Source: a bacterium
GTDB taxonomy: Bacteria; Krumholzibacteriota; Krumholzibacteriia; LZORAL124-64-63
Length of the DNA: 64,000 nucleotides
Assembly: GCA_016719645.1 (NCBI GenBank)
Contig: JADJYS010000001.1
Location: 124,001-188,000, forward strand
Direction of reading: 5' to 3'
Shown here: positions 8,986-17,559 of the stretch, in pieces
How positions within the stretch are numbered: position 1 is the stretch's first letter
Layout: the number at the start of each line of letters is the position of its first letter
Made by a program: the position numbers and the translations under genes
The notes under the pieces: generated by a model
Told to the model about the DNA's origin: nothing
Database searches by the model: none
Seen by the model: only the letters and a program-made list of their open reading frames with translations

Positions 8986-10437
8986 TTGAAGATCCTGATG
9001 GTCACCGCCGAGTACGCGCCGCTGGCCAAGGCCGGCGGCCTGGGCGACATGGTGGCGGCGCTCGCCGGCGCCCTGAGCGCGCGCGGCCACGAGGTGAAGG
9101 TCGTGCTGCCCCTCTACGGCGACATCGACCGGGAGCGGCACGCGCTGGCGCCCTGCCCGGGGCTGCCGGCCTTCGCGGTGCGCCGCGGCGGCGCGGTGCG
9201 GCGCTGCCGGTTCTGGCGCGCCGACGGCGCCACGGGCCCCGACGTGCTGCTGCTCGAGAACGACGAGCTGTTCGGCCGCCCGGGCATCTACGGCTACGCC
9301 GAGGTGAGCGAGTTCGCGGACACCCTGCCGCGCCTGGCCCTGCTGGCGCAGGGAGCGCTGGAGGCCGCGGTGATGCTGGACTGGGCCCCCGACGTGGTGC
9401 ACGTCCACGACGCGGCGGCCGCCCTGGCGGCCGTCGACCTGGCCTGCTGGTCGCGGGCCGGCACGCCCCTGGCCGCAACCCGCACGGTGCTGACGATCCA
9501 CAACCTCGCCCACCAGTCCCACCACCCGCGCTGGGAGTTCCCGGGGCTGGACCTGCCCACGCGCCTGGCCTGGCACCCCGGCGAGATGGAGTTCCACGGC
9601 GGGCTGAACCTGATGAAGGCCGGCATCCTGCTGTCCGACCGGGTCAACACCGTCAGCCCGACCTACGCGCGCGAGGTCACCGCCGATGAGGAACTGGGCT
9701 GCGGCCTGGCCGGCGTGCTGCGCGACCGGGGGGAGGCCTTCTCGGGCATCCTCAACGGCATGGACCGCGAGGCCTGGGACCCGGCCACCGACCGCTGCCT
9801 GCCCGCGAACTACTCGCAGCGGGCGCCGGCCGGCAAGGCGGTCTGCCGCACCGCCCTGCTGCGGGAGCTCGGGCTCGAGGAGGGCGGCCCGCTGCTCGCG
9901 TCGGTGGGCCGGCTGGCCGGGCAGAAGGGCCTCGACCTGCTGCTGCCGCTCGTCCCGTCGCTGGTGGGCGACGGCTGGCGGCTGGCCGTGCTGGGCACGG
10001 GCGAGCCGGCCCTGGAGCAGGCCCTGCACGCGGCCGCGGCGGCGCATCCCGGCCGGGTCGCCTTCGCCGCCCGCTTCGACGAGGCCCTGTCGCGCCGCTT
10101 CTACGCCGGCGCCGACGCGTTCGCGATGCCGTCGCGCTTCGAGCCCTGCGGCCTGGCCCAGCTGTACGCCCTGCGCTACGGCACGCCGCCGGTGGTGCGG
10201 CGCACCGGCGGGCTGGCCGACACCGTGACCGACGCCGCCGAGCCCGGCGGCGACGGCTTCGTCTTCGACGAGGCGACGCCCGAGGCGTTCGGCGCCGCGC
10301 TGGGCCGCGCGATCGAGGCTTGGCGCGAGCCCGGCCGATGGAGTAGTCTCGCGCGGCGGGGCATGGCCGCGGACTACGGCTGGGACGTGCCGGCGGCCGC
10401 CTACGAGGAACTCTACCGCAGCCTGGAGGGATCATGA
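8986..10437 (+). CDS. glgA: Glycogen synthase (ADP-glucose type)
   Basis: 483 aa GT5 enzyme that transfers glucose from ADP-glucose to the growing alpha-1,4-glucan. It shows the N-terminal KAGGLGDM nucleotide-sugar motif (residues 15-22), GILNGMD, SVGRLAGQKGLDLLL and the C-terminal SRFEPCGLAQLYALRYGT block with GGLADTV. The start codon is TTG at 8986, one base after the preceding stop and behind GGGAGG. Its stop overlaps the glgC ATG by four bases. Placement between a glucanotransferase and glgC makes a glycogen synthesis role firm. Confidence 0.95.
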   Translation: MKILMVTAEYAPLAKAGGLGDMVAALAGALSARGHEVKVVLPLYGDIDRERHALAPCPGLPAFAVRRGGAVRRCRFWRADGATGPDVLLLENDELFGRPGIYGYAEVSEFADTLPRLALLAQGALEAAVMLDWAPDVVHVHDAAAALAAVDLACWSRAGTPLAATRTVLTIHNLAHQSHHPRWEFPGLDLPTRLAWHPGEMEFHGGLNLMKAGILLSDRVNTVSPTYAREVTADEELGCGLAGVLRDRGEAFSGILNGMDREAWDPATDRCLPANYSQRAPAGKAVCRTALLRELGLEEGGPLLASVGRLAGQKGLDLLLPLVPSLVGDGWRLAVLGTGEPALEQALHAAAAAHPGRVAFAARFDEALSRRFYAGADAFAMPSRFEPCGLAQLYALRYGTPPVVRRTGGLADTVTDAAEPGGDGFVFDEATPEAFGAALGRAIEAWREPGRWSSLARRGMAADYGWDVPAAAYEELYRSLEGS

Positions 10438-11717
10438 GCGTCGGCAGCAAGACGGATGCGCCCCTGAAGATCCTCGACCTGCCGCGCCACACCCTGACGA
10501 TGATCATGGCCGGCGGCCGCGGCGAGCGCCTGCGCCCGCTGACCGACGAGCGCTCCAAGCCCGGCGTGCCGTTCGGCGCCAACTACCGCATCATCGACTT
10601 CACGCTCAGCAACATCTGGAACTCGGGCCTGCGCCGCATCTACGTGCTGACGCAGTACAAGTCCTACTCGCTGGACAAGCACCTGCTCAAGGGCTGGCAG
10701 ATCTTCAACCACGAGGCGGGGGAGTTCCTCTACGGCATCCCGCCCCAGCACCGCGTCGGCGAGATGTGGTACCGCGGCACCGCGGACGCCATCTACCAGA
10801 ACATCTACCTCATCGACCGCGAGCAGCCCGACTACGTGCTGATCCTCTCGGGCGACCACATCTACCGCATGGACTACTCGACGCTGATGGTCCTGCACAC
10901 CCGGCGCAAGGCGCGGCTGACCCTGGCCGCGGTCGTGGTGCCGCGCAGCGAGGCCCACGAGTTCGGCATCCTGGAGGTCGACGAGCAGGGCTGGGTGGTG
11001 GGGTTCCAGGAGAAGCCGTCGGACCCCAAGACGATCCCCGGCAAGCCCGACTGGTGCCTGGTCAACATGGGGGTCTACGTCTTCAACCGCGAGAGCCTGG
11101 TCAGCGAGCTGCTCAAGGACGCCGGCGACCCGAGATCGGCCCACGACTTCGGCAAGAACGTCATCCCGGCCATGGTCCGCGAGGGCGGCGTGCTGGCCTA
11201 CCCCTTCCTCGACCACGAGACCGAGCAGCCCCGCTACTGGCGCGACATCGGCACCCTGGACACCTACTACGCCGCCTCGATGGACCTGATCCGTCCGGTG
11301 CCGCCCTTCAGCCTCTACGACCGCGAGTGGCCCATCCGCACCTGGATGGCGCCGGCGCCGCCCGCCAAGACGGTCCACAACCACTTCGACGGCACCAGCC
11401 CGCTCGGCCAGCTCATCGGCTCGATCGTCGGCGGCGGCACCATCATCTCCGGCGGCACCGCCGAGCGCTCGATCCTGGGCCGCAACGTCTACCTCGACGC
11501 CGGCTGCCACGTGGTCGACTCGGTGATCATGGACAACGCGCGCATCGGCAAGCGCGCGGCGGTCCACCGCGCCATCGTCGACAAGGGCGCCGAGATCCCC
11601 GACGGCATGCACATCGGCTGGGACCGCGAGGCCGACCACCGCCTGTTCAAGGTGACCGAGGCCGGGGTCGTCGTGGTGCCGAAGGACTGGCGGGCCGGCG
11701 TCGCGGCCACGGCCTAG
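10434..11717 (+). CDS. glgC: Glucose-1-phosphate adenylyltransferase
   Basis: 427 aa, full length. It makes ADP-glucose from glucose-1-phosphate and ATP, the committed step feeding GlgA. Visible motifs include GGRGERLRPLTDERSKPG (nucleotide binding), MWYRGTADAIYQN, SGDHIYRMDY, GILEVDEQG/EKPSDPK and the C-terminal left-handed beta-helix around IVGGGTIISGG. The ATG overlaps the glgA TGA. The gene ends the operon: its TAG overlaps, tail to tail, the TAG of the leftward nitrilase gene in a CTAG. Confidence 0.95.
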   Translation: MSVGSKTDAPLKILDLPRHTLTMIMAGGRGERLRPLTDERSKPGVPFGANYRIIDFTLSNIWNSGLRRIYVLTQYKSYSLDKHLLKGWQIFNHEAGEFLYGIPPQHRVGEMWYRGTADAIYQNIYLIDREQPDYVLILSGDHIYRMDYSTLMVLHTRRKARLTLAAVVVPRSEAHEFGILEVDEQGWVVGFQEKPSDPKTIPGKPDWCLVNMGVYVFNRESLVSELLKDAGDPRSAHDFGKNVIPAMVREGGVLAYPFLDHETEQPRYWRDIGTLDTYYAASMDLIRPVPPFSLYDREWPIRTWMAPAPPAKTVHNHFDGTSPLGQLIGSIVGGGTIISGGTAERSILGRNVYLDAGCHVVDSVIMDNARIGKRAAVHRAIVDKGAEIPDGMHIGWDREADHRLFKVTEAGVVVVPKDWRAGVAATA

Positions 11718-12508
11718 CCGTCCGCGTACTGGTCCGGCCGGCGGTCCTCCCACAGGTCGTTGCGCGGCGTCAGGCGCGGGTCGGCGTGCGCGAGGTCGAT
11801 CGCGGCCGCGGCGGCGCCCGTCGCGGCGCCGTCCAGGCGCGCCAGCGGCGCCCCGCGCGGCCCGCAGACCTGGCTGCGGCCGATGAAGTCGAGACGCCGC
11901 CCGGCGATCCGCTCCTCCCGACCCACCCGGTTCGCCGTCACCGCGAAGCAGCGGTTCTCCAGGCAGCGCGTCACCATGGCGTCGGGGCAGTGGGGCAGCA
12001 CCAGGTTGCTGGGGTGGGCGAGCAGCTTCGCGCCGCGCCGCGCCAGGCTGCGGGCCGCCTCCGGGAAGATCCAGTCGAAGCAGATCATCATGCCCACCGC
12101 CGTGCCGCAGGCCGCGAAGACCGGGAAGCCGAGGTCGCCCGGCTCGAAGACGAGCTTCTCGTCCCAGAACAGGTGGACTTTGCGGTAGAGCGCCGTCGTG
12201 CCGTCGGGCCGCACCAGCAGGCTGCTGTTGAAGAGCCGGTCGCCGTCCCGTTCGGCGAAGCCGGCCACCAGGGTGGTGCCGGTGGCCGCGGCGGCGGCGG
12301 CCAGGCGTTGCGAGGTCGGGCCGTCCGCCGGCTCGGCCAGCTCCCGCAGTTCCCCGCGGTCGCGGAACTGGTAGCCGGTCGTGCACAGCTCGGGCAGGAC
12401 CGCCAGGTCGAGCCCGGGCGGCACCAGCGCCAGGGCGGCCTCGAGGTTGCGGACCGTCTCGCCGAACACCGGCGAGGTCTGGATCGCGGCCACGCGCAGT
12501 TCGCTCAC
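11714..12508 (-). CDS. Carbon-nitrogen hydrolase (nitrilase superfamily amidase)
   Basis: 264 aa cytoplasmic protein. The superfamily Glu-Lys-Cys triad is visible: Glu in VLPELCTTGY near residue 40, Lys in LYRKVHLFWDEK near 110 and Cys in MMICFDWIFPE near 145. Family members hydrolyse C-N bonds in amides such as omega-amides or N-carbamoyl compounds; the substrate here is unknown. The GTG start at 12508 overlaps the stop of the upstream glycosyltransferase gene, so the two are probably co-transcribed. Confidence 0.88.
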   Translation of the reverse strand: MSELRVAAIQTSPVFGETVRNLEAALALVPPGLDLAVLPELCTTGYQFRDRGELRELAEPADGPTSQRLAAAAAATGTTLVAGFAERDGDRLFNSSLLVRPDGTTALYRKVHLFWDEKLVFEPGDLGFPVFAACGTAVGMMICFDWIFPEAARSLARRGAKLLAHPSNLVLPHCPDAMVTRCLENRCFAVTANRVGREERIAGRRLDFIGRSQVCGPRGAPLARLDGAATGAAAAAIDLAHADPRLTPRNDLWEDRRPDQYADG

Positions 12509-13613
12509 GTCGCCTCCCTGAGCCGCGGCGCGGGCCGCAGCAGGTCCTCGAGCCGCGACAGCATGGCGGCCCGGTCGAAGTCGGTCCGGATGTGGGCGGC
12601 GGCCGCCGCTCCCAGGCGGCGGCGCAGGCCGGGGTCGCCCAGCAGCCTCAGGATCGCGGCGGCCAGGGCCGCCGCGTCGTCCGGGGGCACCAGCAGGCCC
12701 GTCTGCCCGTCGAGCACCACCTCGGGCAGCGAACTGACGCGCGTCGCGACCACGGGCCGGCCGCACGCGCCCGCCTCGGCGGCGGCGAGCCCGAAGCCTT
12801 CGTACCGCGAGGGGGCCGCCAGCAGCGCCAGCGAACCGTGGAACGCCGGCATGTCCCGGACCCAACCCGCCAGTTCGACGCTGCCCGGGTCCCGCAGCCC
12901 GGCGCGCCAGGTCGCGAGCGCCGGCCGCAGGGGGCCCTCGCCGGCGAGGCGCAGCAGCGGCGGTTCGCCGGCCCAGGCCTCGAGCACCCGGGTCCAGGCC
13001 GCCATCAGCAGCGGCACGCCCTTGCGCTCGTCCAGGCTGCCCGCGAAGCCCACCACCGGACGCCCCGGCGGCTCCGGCCGCTCCGGAAGCGCCCGCCGTC
13101 GATGCCCTTGTAGAGCAGGTGGACCCGTTCCGGCAGCAGCCACGGCGCGCTGTCGAGCGTGGTGCGCAGCGTGGCGCGCGAATTGACCAGCACCCCGGAG
13201 GCCACCCGGCTGTAGTACCAGCGGTAATAAGGCCGCGGGCGCAGGGGGTGGTCGCTCTCGCGGCTCTTGAGCACGACCTCGATGCCGGCCAGGCGGGCCG
13301 CAACGCCCGCAGCCTTGAGGTCCTTGAGCCGGTTGCAGAGCACGGCGGTCGTGCCGTGGCGCCGCAGCAGGCGCAGCAGGCGCGCCTGGGTCCAGGGCGC
13401 CCCGTCGCAGCGGATCGGCACGCCGGCCGATTCGAGGCCGGCCTCCTCGGCCAGGCGCAGCAGTTCCGAGCCCGGCTGGCCGACCAGCAGGACCCGGTGG
13501 CCGCGTTCCTTGAGACCCTGGGCCACGTCCAGATGCCAGAGCTCGGCGCCGCCGAGGCTCCGCATGCCGTTGACCAGGGCCAGGTTGATCCGGGGGCTCG
13601 CCGTTGTCGACAT
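12505..13613 (-). CDS. GT4-type glycosyltransferase, frameshifted
   Basis: The N-terminal half (start ATG 13613, GGAG site 8 nt upstream) reads MSTTASPRINLALVNGMRSL, continues with a GGAELWHLDVAQGL motif and runs to LLYKGIDGG. The C-terminal half continues in another frame from LPERPEPPGRPVVGFAGSL through the GT4 signature APSRYEGFGLAAAEAGACG and the GLLVPPDD block to 12505. The switch lies near 13090-13100, in a run of G and C. Restoring one base (GGCGG-C-GCG) joins the halves cleanly into ~369 aa. The product would transfer a sugar from an activated donor to an envelope glycan or lipid acceptor. A sequencing indel is more likely than a true pseudogene because both halves are otherwise well conserved. 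Confidence 0.75.
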
Positions 13614-13742
13614 CCGACACGCTCCGATGGGGGGGGCCTCATTGTCGTGGAAAATCCAAGGATGACCAGCGGGAATCGCGACCCGAGAGCCCGAGGTCGA
13701 ACCGGCACGCCGCCTAGATTTGATGTATTCGCATAAAAATTG

Positions 13743-13772
13743 TTGTAATGTTGTTTTTGCATGATGTATCAT
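13743..13772 (+). promoter_or_regulatory. Predicted promoter of the secreted hypothetical protein
   Basis: TTGTAA (13743-13748), 18 bp, TATCAT (13767-13772). It sits in a distinctly A+T-rich stretch (about 13715-13775) of the divergent gap 13614-13840, which otherwise holds no gene. Confidence 0.45.
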
Positions 13773-13840
13773 CTTGAGGTGGCGGAAGCGCCACGCACTA
13801 AATCAACCAACAAGATGGTCTGTTCCCTGGAGGGAAGTCG

Positions 13841-14693
13841 ATGATGTCCAAGAAGATGAGCTTGCTGCTGCTGTCGCTCCTGGTGGTGGGGCTGGCCGGT
13901 TCCGCCCAGGCCACCCGCTGGGACGCCTTCAGCGCCACGGCGGATTGCGAGGGCTGGTCGATGGAGGGCTTGGTCAAGATCGGTGCCAGCCACCCCTACG
14001 TCGACGTGGAATACGCGGTCGCGGCGACCCGCGACGGCGCCGTGCTCGAGGAGCACACCGGCACGGTCCGGCTCGAGATGGACGCCGACGCCGTCCCGAT
14101 GGAGGCTTCCGGGGAATGGTCGCAGGACCTCACCGGCGACGTCACGGTGATCGGGACCTTCTTCCTGCCCTTCGTGACCAGCGGCGACACGATCAAGACC
14201 TTCGAGCAGGTGCTGGACTGCGGCGGCGACACCCCGGTCGTGTGCGCCCACCGCCCGGCCTGGTGGAAGCGCCACTGCCACGAGTGGCCCGTCAACCAGC
14301 TGCGGATCGCCAACCACCAGCGCAGCAAGCAGGAACTGCTGTGCGTGCTGCGGATGCCCGCCCTCACCCTGCAGGTGCGTCTGGCCCGCCAGCTGATCGC
14401 CGCGAAGCTGAACGTCGCCGCCGGCGTCGAGGACACCGCCGCGGCGTCGATCGCCGCCGCCGACACCTTCCTGGCTTCGCGTCCCTGGTACAGCTGCCTG
14501 TCGCACTCCGCCCGCGCCGAGGCGCGGCGCCTGATCCACGAGCTGCGCGAGTTCAACCGCGGCAACTGCGGCTGCGGCAACAAGGCGCTGGCCGGGGCGC
14601 AGGATCCCGACGTGGACGAGGCCGACGACGCCGAGGACGCCGACGACCTGTACGGCTGGGGCGACGTGAAGTCGATGTACCGCTGGATGCTGA
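13841..14693 (+). CDS. Secreted protein of unknown function, probable C-terminal frame error
   Basis: Starts at ATG 13841 behind GGAGGG. A signal peptide (MMSKKMSLLLLSLLVVGLAG, then SAQA) leads to a ~260-residue exported region with a beta-rich first half and a Cys/His/Trp-containing segment (VCAHRPAWWKRHCHEW). A helical part follows, then GNCGCGN and a very acidic tail (DVDEADDAEDADD). I do not recognise the family. The frame stays open right through the following dus gene, which is implausible. A stop at 14691-14693 in the adjacent frame, just before a terminator-like hairpin, suggests an indel within the last ~120 bases. The end coordinate is therefore an estimate. Confidence 0.5.
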
Positions 14694-14702
14694 CCCGTCC
14701 AG

Positions 14703-14731
14703 GGCCGCCTTCCCTGCAGGGGGGGGCGGCC
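14703..14731 (+). terminator. GC-rich hairpin after the secreted protein gene
   Basis: GGCCGCC (14703-14709) pairs with GGCGGCC (14725-14731), with an inner CCCT/AGGG pairing. Only a weak T-rich tail (GTTCTG) follows. It supports the gene ending near 14693. Confidence 0.45.
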
Positions 14732-14757
14732 GACGTTCTGCCGGTGCGCCGGCCGGG

Positions 14758-14786
14758 CTTTCGGACCCGGCCGGCGCGCCTATATT
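14758..14786 (+). promoter_or_regulatory. Predicted promoter of the dihydrouridine synthase gene
   Basis: A strong TATATT -10 element (14781-14786) lies in otherwise GC-rich sequence 43 bp before the GTG start. The -35 (CTTTCG at 17 bp) is poor. Confidence 0.4.
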
Positions 14787-14828
14787 GGAGGTTCGTCCGC
14801 GCCCGAGCCGCCAGCCGACCGGAGCCCC

Positions 14829-15845
14829 GTGTTCGACCGCAAGCCCGTCCGCATCGACCCCCGCACGCCCTGGTTCGCCGGGGTGCGCACCGCCCTGTCG
14901 CCCATGGCCGGGGTGACCGACCGCGCGTTCCGGGACATCTGCCGCGAGCACGGCGCGGGGATCGCCTTCTGCGAGTTCACCGCCGCCAAGGGCCTGACCT
15001 ACGACATCCCCCAGGCCTGGCGGCTCGTGGACACCGAGGGGGAGCAGGGGCTGGTCGGCGTGCAGATCTTCGGCAACGAGCCCGCCGCGATGGCCGGCGC
15101 CGCCCGCCTGATGGCGAGCCGCCGGCTCGACGTGCTGGACATCAACTTCGGCTGCCCCGCCAAGAAGGTCGTGGCCAAGTGCGGGGGCAGCGCGCTGCTG
15201 GCCGACGTGCCCCTGCTGACGGAGATCGCCGCCGCGGTCGTCGCGGCCAGCCCGGCGCCGGTCAGCGCCAAGATCCGCACCGGCTGGGACGAGGCCTCGG
15301 TCAACTACCGCGAGGTGGGCCTCGCGCTGCAGGAAGCCGGCTGCGTCTGGGTCACCCTGCACGGCCGCACCCGGGCCCAGAAGTTCACCGGCGAGGCCGA
15401 CTGGGAGCGCATCGCCGACCTGGTCGACACCCTCGAGATCCCGGTGATCGGCAACGGCGACGTCGTGGACGGCGACGCGTACGCCCGCATGGTGCGGACG
15501 ACCCGCTGCCACGCCGTCATGGTCGGCCGGGCCGCCACCGGCGACCCCTGGCTCTTCGAGGCGATGGACGCCGCCGAGGGGCTGCGCTCCTTCGAGCCGC
15601 CGACGCTCGAGGAGATCTTCGCGACCGTCGACCGCCACGTCGTCGAGGAATGCCGCCTGAAGGGGGAGCGCGTCGGCTCCCACGTGGTACGCAAGCACGT
15701 GGTGAGGTATTTCCGGGGCTTCCCGGGGGCCGCCGCCATCCGGCGCCGCCTGTTCGCCACCGAGACCGGGGAGCAGATGCTCGCCGTCCTGGCCGAGGTG
15801 AAGCGGGAAGCGGACCCGCTGCAGCGCGTGGAGCGCGGGGACTGA
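14829..15845 (+). CDS. dusB: tRNA-dihydrouridine synthase, DusB-like
   Basis: 338 aa FMN-dependent TIM-barrel enzyme that reduces specific uridines in tRNA. Motifs: APMAGVTD-equivalent SPMAGVTDRAFR near the start, DINFGCPAKKV with the catalytic Cys, KIRTGWD, HGRTRAQKFTG, IPVIGNGDV and MVGRAATGDPWLF. The C-terminal helical tRNA-binding domain is present (RKHVVRYFRGFPGA). The start is GTG at 14829 behind GGAG. Subfamily assignment to DusB rests on length and general resemblance and is tentative. It is monocistronic, followed by the pyr operon promoter. Confidence 0.92.
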   Translation: MFDRKPVRIDPRTPWFAGVRTALSPMAGVTDRAFRDICREHGAGIAFCEFTAAKGLTYDIPQAWRLVDTEGEQGLVGVQIFGNEPAAMAGAARLMASRRLDVLDINFGCPAKKVVAKCGGSALLADVPLLTEIAAAVVAASPAPVSAKIRTGWDEASVNYREVGLALQEAGCVWVTLHGRTRAQKFTGEADWERIADLVDTLEIPVIGNGDVVDGDAYARMVRTTRCHAVMVGRAATGDPWLFEAMDAAEGLRSFEPPTLEEIFATVDRHVVEECRLKGERVGSHVVRKHVVRYFRGFPGAAAIRRRLFATETGEQMLAVLAEVKREADPLQRVERGD

Positions 15846-15868
15846 CGCCGGCCCGGCGGGGACCGGCC

Positions 15869-15897
15869 TTGCGCCGGCGCCGCCGTTCTGCTAGATT
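15869..15897 (+). promoter_or_regulatory. Predicted promoter of the pyr operon
   Basis: TTGCGC (15869-15874), 17 bp, TAGATT (15892-15897). Transcription would start near 15904, giving a leader of ~137 nt that contains a PyrR-binding loop and a terminator. Confidence 0.65.
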
Positions 15898-15920
15898 CGC
15901 CCCGAGACAGTGACGGCTGT

Positions 15921-15952
15921 CCTTTTAATGCGGCCCCGCGAGGCCCAAAAGG
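15921..15952 (+). promoter_or_regulatory. PyrR-binding loop (anti-antiterminator) in the pyr leader
   Basis: CCTTTT (15921-15926) pairs with AAAAGG (15947-15952). Inside, after an internal bulge, GGCC (15932-15935) pairs with GGCC (15942-15945) and closes the hexaloop CCGCGA. The loop matches the CNGNGA consensus of PyrR-binding RNA, and CCCGCGAGGC matches the wider UCCNGNGAGGYU pattern. With UMP bound, PyrR would stabilise this loop and favour the downstream terminator, lowering pyr expression. Confidence 0.75.
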
Positions 15953-15968
15953 AGGCGGAACCGGAACC

Positions 15969-16007
15969 AGGCAGGCACGGGTGCGTTCAGGCCCCTTGCC
16001 TTTTTTT
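15969..16007 (+). terminator. Intrinsic terminator (attenuator) ahead of pyrR
   Basis: AGGCA (15969-15973) pairs with TGCCT (15997-16001), extended by inner G-C/G-U pairs, and runs directly into seven T residues (16001-16007). This is the only classical T-tailed terminator in the window. It precedes the pyrR start by 33 nt, so it is placed to regulate the operon. Confidence 0.75.
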
Positions 16008-16040
16008 GTGTCCGGCGCCGCCCCCGGGAGGGGTGAAGAG

Positions 16041-16592
16041 ATGTCCTTCGTCGAGAAGACCACCATCATGAACGGCAGCGAGGTCGCCCGCGCGCTGACC
16101 CGCATCGCCCACGAGATCATCGAGGCCAACAAGGGGACGGCGGACCTGGTGCTGCTGGGCGTGCAGCGCCGCGGGGTGCCGCTGGCGGCGCTGATCGGCG
16201 AGGCGATCCGCAAGGTGGAGGGGGTCGAGGTCCCCCTCGGCGCCATCGACATCACCTTCTACCGCGACGACCTCTCCACGATCGGGCCGGCGCCGCGGAT
16301 CAACGAGACCACCGTCCCGATGGACGTCACCGACAAGAACGTCATCCTGGTCGACGACGTGCTGTACACCGGCCGCACGGTGCGCGCCGCCCTCGACGTG
16401 ATCATGGACTGGGGCCGCCCGCGCGCGATCCGCCTGGCGGTGCTCATCGACCGCGGGCACCGCGAGCTGCCCATCCGCCCGGACTTCGTCGGCAAGAACG
16501 TCCCCACCTCCCACAAGGAGATCATCAAGGTCAAGGTGAAGGAGTACGACGACCGCCAGGAAGTGGTCGTCGGGGAGGTGCAGGAGGGATGA
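16041..16592 (+). CDS. pyrR: Bifunctional pyr operon regulator / uracil phosphoribosyltransferase
   Basis: 183 aa, the normal PyrR length. The type I PRTase PRPP loop [17 protein letters not shown] is intact near residue 97. [19 protein letters not shown] and the C-terminal [18 protein letters not shown] stretch are typical of PyrR. PyrR binds the pyr leader RNA when UMP is high, and many family members retain weak uracil phosphoribosyltransferase activity. The start at 16041 follows GGAGGGG. The leader just upstream carries its predicted target, so autoregulation is expected. The stop overlaps the pyrB start. Confidence 0.93.
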   Translation: MSFVEKTTIMNGSEVARALTRIAHEIIEANKGTADLVLLGVQRRGVPLAALIGEAIRKVEGVEVPLGAIDITFYRDDLSTIGPAPRINETTVPMDVTDKNVILVDDVLYTGRTVRAALDVIMDWGRPRAIRLAVLIDRGHRELPIRPDFVGKNVPTSHKEIIKVKVKEYDDRQEVVVGEVQEG

Positions 16593-17557
16593 GCCTGCGC
16601 AGCAAGGACCTGATCGGGCTGGAGGAGCTGTCGCGCGAGGAGATCCTGACGATCCTCGAGGCCGCCGAAGCCTTCCGGACGATCTTCGACCGGCCGATCC
16701 GCAAGGTGCCCATCATGCGCGGCCGGACGGTCGTGAACTTCTTCGTCGAGCCCAGCACGCGCACGCGGATCAGCTTCGAGCTGGCCGAGAAGCGGCTCTC
16801 CGCCGACATCGTCAACTTCGACGCCTCGACCTCCTCGCTCAAGAAGGGCGAGACCCTGCGCGACACCGCCGAGAACATCCAGGCGATGAAGATCGACATG
16901 ATCGTCGTGCGCCACTCCTCGCCCGGCGCGGCGGCCTACCTGGGCCGCGTGCTGAAGGCCAGCGTGATCAACGCGGGCGACGGCGCGCACGAACACCCGA
17001 CCCAGGGCCTGCTCGACATCATGACCATGCGGCAGCGCCTCGGCAACCTCGAGGGCCGCAAGGTCACCATCATCGGCGACATCGCGCAGTCGCGCGTCGC
17101 CCGCTCGAACATCTACGGGCTGACGAAGCTGGGGGCCGAGGTGACGGTCTGCGGGCCGCCGACCATGGTCCCGGCCGCCATCGCCCGCCTGGGCGTGAAG
17201 GTCGAGCACGACCTGCTGCGCGCGGTGGCCGACGCCGACGTGCTGAACGTGCTGCGCATCCAGCTCGAGCGCCACAGCCAGATGGTGTTCCCGGGCAACC
17301 GGGAGTACCACCTGATGTTCGGCGTCACCGAAGAGGTGCTGCGCCACACCAAACCCGCCTGCTTCGTGATGCACCCCGGGCCGATGAACCGCGACGTGGA
17401 GATCAGCTCCGAGGTCGCCGACGGGCCGCGCCAGGTGATCCTCGAACAGGTGACCAACGGCGTGGCCGTGCGCATGGCCGTGATCTACCTGCTGTCCGGG
17501 GGCGATCCCCGGCAGCTCGGCGGCGGCGTCCGCGCCGGCGGACGCGGGGAGGACTGA
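16589..17557 (+). CDS. pyrB: Aspartate carbamoyltransferase catalytic subunit
   Basis: 322 aa. It condenses carbamoyl phosphate and aspartate, the first committed step of pyrimidine synthesis. The carbamoyl-phosphate site [18 protein letters not shown], the 80s-type loop lysine in [19 protein letters not shown] and [12 protein letters not shown] are all readable, as is [11 protein letters not shown]. No pyrI regulatory subunit gene follows, consistent with a PyrB type controlled at the RNA level by PyrR. The ATG overlaps the pyrR stop by four bases. Confidence 0.95.
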   Translation: MSLRSKDLIGLEELSREEILTILEAAEAFRTIFDRPIRKVPIMRGRTVVNFFVEPSTRTRISFELAEKRLSADIVNFDASTSSLKKGETLRDTAENIQAMKIDMIVVRHSSPGAAAYLGRVLKASVINAGDGAHEHPTQGLLDIMTMRQRLGNLEGRKVTIIGDIAQSRVARSNIYGLTKLGAEVTVCGPPTMVPAAIARLGVKVEHDLLRAVADADVLNVLRIQLERHSQMVFPGNREYHLMFGVTEEVLRHTKPACFVMHPGPMNRDVEISSEVADGPRQVILEQVTNGVAVRMAVIYLLSGGDPRQLGGGVRAGGRGED

Positions 17558-17559
17558 GC

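Noticed and set aside
13614..13840. A+T-rich patch considered as a replication origin or foreign insertion.
   Set aside because: It is under 100 bp, has no DnaA-box cluster and is explained by promoters of two divergent genes.
14694..15913. Continuation of the secreted-protein frame through the dus gene, giving a 690-aa protein.
   Set aside because: After ~14690 the translation turns into Arg/Pro-rich shadow of the dus gene, and a terminator-like hairpin and a promoter intervene.
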